8,032 bases of DNA from positions 1-8,032 of the forward strand of contig JASLGB010000109.1 of NCBI GenBank assembly GCA_030150315.1, read 5' to 3'. The notes under the pieces are model-generated. The model had not been told where the DNA came from, made no database searches, and saw only the letters and a program-made list of their open reading frames with translations. Source of the stretch: Dokdonella sp. Lineage in GTDB: Bacteria; Pseudomonadota; Gammaproteobacteria; Xanthomonadales; Rhodanobacteraceae. Shown in pieces: positions 6,303 through 8,032 of this stretch. Made by a program: the position numbers and the translations under genes. The number at the start of each line of letters is the position of its first letter. Position 1 is the first letter of the stretch.

Positions 6303-6307
6303 GTTGC

Positions 6308-8032
6308 TTACGGCGTAACGGTCAGGCGCACCGGGATCAGCGTCATCGGCTTGGCCGGATCGTTGCTGGCCACACACAACTGCCCGACGTGCTCACCCAC
6401 CGCCAGTCCGCTGGCGTCGATCGCCAGCGACACCGCCAGCGATTCCGCCGCGCCGACCGAGCCACTGGCGACAAGCGGCGTCGCCCAGCCCGGCGTGCAC
6501 TGGCGGTCGGCCATGGCGATCATGGCGCCGCCGGTGTGGCCGTCCCAGCTTTCGCTGATGTTTTCCCAGACCGCATTGGCCGGATCGCCGCCGAACTCCG
6601 GGTCGTTGTTGAACGCCTGGCCCATGCCGTTGTTCGGCGCCTCCATCAGGAAGCGGAACCAGATCACGTCGACGCCGTTGACGACATGCGAGTCGAACAC
6701 CGGATAGGCAACCAGCCAGTACTTGCCCACGCCCAGCTGCAGCGAGGCACCTGCCGCGGCCAGATCGACATCGAGCGCGTTGGCCGACAGATCCACGCCG
6801 GGCGCGCCAACCGCACGGTTCAGCGTCCACAGCGGCGCATTGCCGTCGCCGGGACGACCGGCCGGCTTGCCGCCCGCGTCGGCGTAGATCGACCAGGTGA
6901 CGCTGCTGGCGTACATGTCGACGGTGTCGAGGTAATTGGCAAACAGGAAGCCCGGCACCGACAGCGAACGGAACGTGGTCGGCTGGTCGAGCACGATGTC
7001 GTCGCCGACGAACGCGCCCTGGTTGACGTCCGCGTAGATCGAGCTGACGAGGCCGTTGCGCGTGTCCGGCGCCTGGTTCACGACCGGTACCGGCTGCACG
7101 CCGGAGAGCAGGTTCCAGGTCAGGCCCGCGTTGCCGAGGTTGCGCACCTCGAACTGCGCGGTGGTCGTGCCACCGGCGGCCACTTCGATGTCGAGGCGGG
7201 TCGGTGCCAACTGCAGCTTGAACGGATCGACGAACACCGCCGCCGGCATGTGCAGCGCCTCGCCACCCGCGGGCGTGAGCGAGACATCACCCTGCACGGA
7301 CTTGCCCTGCTCGAGGCCGTCGACATCCAGCTCGAAGGTCACCTCGCCGCTGGCGCCGGGCGCCAGGGTCAAGGTCGACGGCGTGGCCGAGCCGCTGATG
7401 CCCTGCAGCGCGATCGCCCAGCTGCGCGTGGCGGAACCGACGTTGCGGAACGTGCGCACGAAGCGGCAGGTGCCGACGCAGGTGTCGTTGCCGAGGCTGG
7501 GCACGTTGAGGTTGGCCGGCTCACCGCCGCGCGACGGATCGGCGCGCAGGTAGCGATAGCTCGACTCGTGCATGACCAGCTCGCTGCCGATCGCCACATC
7601 GGCGCGGATGCGTCCCGCGCCGCGCTCCAGCGGCGTCGACGGCGTGCCGTTCGGCTGCGTCGTCAGGCCGCTGTTCTTGGCGGTCAGCATCAGCGCCGAC
7701 TTGACCTCGGCCGGCGACCAGCCCGGATGCGCCTTGCGAATCAGCGCGGCGGCACCGGCGACATGCGGCGAAGCCATCGACGTGCCGCTGATGACGGCCC
7801 AGGAATCGGGCTCGCCCGAGTAGGCGGCAAGGACGTTGGAACCGGGCGCGGCCAGATCCGGCTTCAGCAGCGGCAGGCCACTGGGCCCTCGTGAGCTGAA
7901 ACGCGCGATCTGGTCGGGCTGCTCGCTGAGCGGCTGCGACGGATAGTCGAGCACGACACCAGCACTGCCCTGCGCGGTATCGAACGCGGCGATCGCCTGA
8001 CCCGGAGCCTGCTCCAGCGCGGCAACCGGAAT
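6308..8032 (-). CDS. Secreted S8 subtilisin-like serine protease, C-terminal 574 residues (N-terminus beyond the right edge)
   Basis: The frame is open from the window edge to TAA at 6308. The first roughly 40 residues (IPVAALEQAPGQAIAAFDTA onward) look like the end of a PA-type insertion in the subtilase core. Then come FSSRGPS, LKPDLAAPGSNVLAAYSG and the catalytic block ISGTSMASPHVAGAAALI, with Ser85 of the fragment (codon 7780-7778) as nucleophile, then HPGWSPAEVKSALMLTA. The catalytic Asp and His, signal peptide and propeptide must lie outside. After the core is a fibronectin-III-like domain (about 150-265), with a CVGTC cysteine pair and FRNVGSATRSW. An Ig/BACON-like domain then starts at DIEVAAGGTTTAQFEVRNLG and finishes near LCVASNDPAKPMTLIPVRLT. 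About 200 residues between (about 305-511) form what looks like a second beta domain. The protein is probably extracellular and a T2SS client. GTG at 7954 is internal, not the start. Confidence 0.92.
   Translation of the reverse strand: MPVAALEQAPGQAIAAFDTAQGSAGVVLDYPSQPLSEQPDQIARFSSRGPSGLPLLKPDLAAPGSNVLAAYSGEPDSWAVISGTSMASPHVAGAAALIRKAHPGWSPAEVKSALMLTAKNSGLTTQPNGTPSTPLERGAGRIRADVAIGSELVMHESSYRYLRADPSRGGEPANLNVPSLGNDTCVGTCRFVRTFRNVGSATRSWAIALQGISGSATPSTLTLAPGASGEVTFELDVDGLEQGKSVQGDVSLTPAGGEALHMPAAVFVDPFKLQLAPTRLDIEVAAGGTTTAQFEVRNLGNAGLTWNLLSGVQPVPVVNQAPDTRNGLVSSIYADVNQGAFVGDDIVLDQPTTFRSLSVPGFLFANYLDTVDMYASSVTWSIYADAGGKPAGRPGDGNAPLWTLNRAVGAPGVDLSANALDVDLAAAGASLQLGVGKYWLVAYPVFDSHVVNGVDVIWFRFLMEAPNNGMGQAFNNDPEFGGDPANAVWENISESWDGHTGGAMIAMADRQCTPGWATPLVASGSVGAAESLAVSLAIDASGLAVGEHVGQLCVASNDPAKPMTLIPVRLTVTP

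Noticed and set aside
5345..7894. Plus-strand open frame of about 850 codons across rsmE and opposite the protease
   Set aside because: It overlaps two confidently identified genes, has low-complexity Arg/Ala-rich composition and no recognisable motif.

Overview
The window comes from a strongly G+C-rich bacterium, most likely a gammaproteobacterium of the Lysobacterales/Xanthomonadales (Xanthomonadaceae or Rhodanobacteraceae type). This rests on the style of the type II secretion (T2SS) pseudopilins, the bioA-rsmE pair, and the large subtilase whose C-terminal beta domains resemble those of secreted Lysobacter/Xanthomonas-type proteases. The taxonomic assignment is inference. No RNA genes, insertion sequences or CRISPR arrays were seen.

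Region 1 (1-3839, minus strand) is a T2SS gene run in transcription order gspG-gspH-gspI-gspJ-gspK-gspL. The first five encode the major pseudopilin (G) and the four minor pseudopilins (H, I, J, K). gspL, an inner-membrane assembly-platform protein, is cut by the left edge. Genes H/I and I/J overlap through ATGA, J/K share one base, and G/H are 4 bases apart, so G-K are probably translationally coupled. A 180-base gap with a terminator-like hairpin and a -10-like hexamer separates gspK from gspL. The genes gspE and gspF, which often precede gspG, are not here: gspG is preceded by a divergent gene. Four pseudopilins carry the usual Gly at the -1 prepilin-peptidase site, but GspJ has Ala there. 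GspH and GspJ have unusually long leaders.

Region 2 (3922-6209, plus strand) holds two housekeeping genes: bioA (diaminopelargonate synthase of biotin synthesis, 456 aa) and rsmE (16S rRNA U1498 N3-methyltransferase, 244 aa). A hairpin follows bioA, and two strong hairpins follow rsmE, the second likely acting for both strands. The divergent gspG/bioA spacer is under 90 bases and contains a good extended -10 motif for gspG lying against the bioA start codon.

Region 3 (6308-8032, minus strand) is the C-terminal 574 residues of a large secreted S8 subtilisin-like protease. It has the end of a PA-type insertion, the catalytic-Ser block and several beta-sandwich domains, one of which seems to sit inside another. 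Such proteases are typical T2SS clients, so the window may contain both part of the export machine and one of its substrates. That link is inference from family knowledge and proximity.

I see no wholly new system. The most interesting points are the GspJ cleavage-site change, the gspK/gspL break and the nested domain in the protease.
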